Made by a program: the position numbers and the translations under genes. 64,000 bases of DNA, from positions 1-64,000 of the forward strand of contig JAKOSN010000181.1 of assembly GCA_029777335.1 (NCBI GenBank), written 5' to 3'. The first letter of the stretch is position 1. Each line of letters begins with the position of its first letter. The notes beneath the pieces are model-generated. The model saw only the letters and a list, made by a program, of their open reading frames with translations, was not told where the DNA came from and made no database searches. This DNA is from Planctomycetota bacterium. Its GTDB lineage: Bacteria > Planctomycetota > Planctomycetia > Gemmatales > Gemmataceae. Shown here piece by piece: positions 63,103 through 64,000 of this stretch.

Positions 63103-64000
63103 CGGGCGATCACCATGCGATGAACCTCCGAAGGACCATCGTAAATCCGGAAGGCGCGCACATCCCGATAGAGCCGTTCGAGGATCAGGTCGCGTGAGAT
63201 CCCCAGCGCGCCACAGATCTGAATTGCCCGATCGATTACACGGCTCACCGTTTCGCTCACAAAGACCTTGCACATAGAGGTTTCCTGGCGTGCCTGGTCG
63301 CCCTGCTCCAGTTTCCATGCGGCGTGCAGCACCATCAACCGTGAAGCGTGCATCTCGGTGAGCGAGTCGGCCAGCATCCACTGGACCGCCTGGTGTTCGG
63401 CGAGTGTCTTGCCAAAGGCAGAGCGTTCGCGCGCGTGCGCACAGGCGATGTCCACGGCGCGTTGAGCAGCACCGAGCCAGCGCATGCAATGCGTCAGACG
63501 CGCGGGACCGAGGCGCGTCTGCATCAACGCAAACCCTTCCCCCACGGCGCCAAGGATCTGCTCCTCCCGCACGATGCAGTCCTGCAGCCGGATTTCGCAG
63601 TGTCCTCCCTGGCCGCCTCCGCCCATCGTCGGAATGGCGCGGAGGATCTCGAAGCCCGGGGTGGCGCAGTCGACCAGGAAGAGGGTGGTCCCTTGACGGG
63701 GCGAAACCGCGGGATCGGTGACGGCGGCCACAATGGCAAAGCGGGCGCCGATGGCTCCACTCGTGAACCATTTCTGCCCATTGATCACCCAGCGCTCGCC
63801 GTCCTTGACTGCCCGCGTTTGCAACATGGTGGGATCAGAGCCTGCTCCCGGCGCTGGTTCGGTCATCGCGAAGCAGGAACGACATTCGCCCCGGGCGAGC
63901 GGTTCAAGATAGAGTTGCTTCTGGGCGGGAGTGGCGGCTCGTAGCAACAGATGCATGTTCCCCTCGTCGGGGGCGGCACAATGCAGCGCGAGCGGACCGA
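63066..64000 (-). CDS. Acyl-CoA dehydrogenase, C-terminal part (runs off window end)
   Basis: The frame is open to the window edge; about 311 residues are visible. Family blocks: LHCAAPDEGNMHLLLR, CFAMTEPAPGAGSDPTMLQTRAV (FAD/substrate region), WVINGQKWFTSGAIGARFAIVAAVT, EEQILGAVGEGFALMQTRLGPARLTHCMRWLGAAQRA, ARERSAFGKTLAEHQAVQW and RIYDGPSEVHRMVIARHLLG. At the position of the usual catalytic Glu of the MCAD motif YEGT there is Asp (YDGP), as I recall for ACAD10/11-like members. It probably works with the phosphotransferase and DUF6285 protein. Confidence 0.93.
   Translation of the reverse strand, partial: GPLALHCAAPDEGNMHLLLRAATPAQKQLYLEPLARGECRSCFAMTEPAPGAGSDPTMLQTRAVKDGERWVINGQKWFTSGAIGARFAIVAAVTDPAVSPRQGTTLFLVDCATPGFEILRAIPTMGGGGQGGHCEIRLQDCIVREEQILGAVGEGFALMQTRLGPARLTHCMRWLGAAQRAVDIACAHARERSAFGKTLAEHQAVQWMLADSLTEMHASRLMVLHAAWKLEQGDQARQETSMCKVFVSETVSRVIDRAIQICGALGISRDLILERLYRDVRAFRIYDGPSEVHRMVIARHLLGDPRKKSR

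Overview
The window reads as chromosomal DNA of a planctomycete, most likely a member of the Gemmataceae or a close relative (inference from gene content). The evidence is the density of families typical of that phylum: DUF1501, DUF1552, DUF1592 and DUF1549/DUF1553 (PSCyt/PSD1) proteins, a DUF1559 pseudopilin, serine/threonine kinases next to ECF sigma factors, a BBP7-like outer-membrane barrel, a sulfatase, SUMF1 domains and very large secreted mosaic proteins. The DNA is GC-rich, apart from an AT-rich patch near 18.46-18.60 kb. There is no rRNA and no CRISPR array. One tRNA is present, for selenocysteine.

Layout. 0-5 kb: the start of a kinase and its ECF sigma factor, a sterol-desaturase-like membrane enzyme, a DUF1501 protein and pyrB behind a structured leader. 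5-9 kb: a minus-strand run with a MATE transporter, a secreted protein, an anti-sigma-like protein, a second ECF sigma factor and a 57-residue membrane protein. 9.2-13.7 kb: a DUF1592/DUF1552 pair split by a 648-bp element that carries a four-helix-bundle gene between inverted arrays of 7-bp repeats. 13.8-20 kb: a 1495-residue DUF4347/RCC1/PKD/SdrD-B mosaic, a small lipoprotein and a DUF1559 pseudopilin. 20.9-24.7 kb: a trypsin/PDZ protease, a sugar isomerase-like TIM barrel and a ceramidase-like protein. 24.7-30.3 kb: a PLP enzyme, a diacylglycerol glycosyltransferase, an ACP-SUMF1 fusion, and an LMW-phosphatase/SUI1 fusion preceded by a cyclic-di-GMP-I (GEMM) riboswitch. 30.5-36.2 kb: a four-repeat secreted protein, an ion transporter, a LarA-like protein, a FlgM-like protein and selC with a good promoter. 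36.2-50.2 kb: a penta-haem PA14/beta-propeller protein, a haem/toroid protein, a sulfatase, an esterase and a PSD1/DUF1501 pair. 50.5-57.3 kb: membrane and envelope proteins. 57.4-64 kb: a probable kinase-SDR-pyrE operon, then a DUF6285/phosphotransferase/histidine phosphatase/acyl-CoA dehydrogenase neighbourhood that resembles a split ACAD10/11 system.

The most unusual items are the four-helix-bundle element with inverted 7-mer arrays (laid out like a 23S rRNA intervening sequence but lying in a protein operon), the GEMM riboswitch ahead of the phosphatase-SUI1 fusion, the ACP-SUMF1 fusion, and the isolated selC. Functions are read from sequence motifs and memory of families; no search was run.
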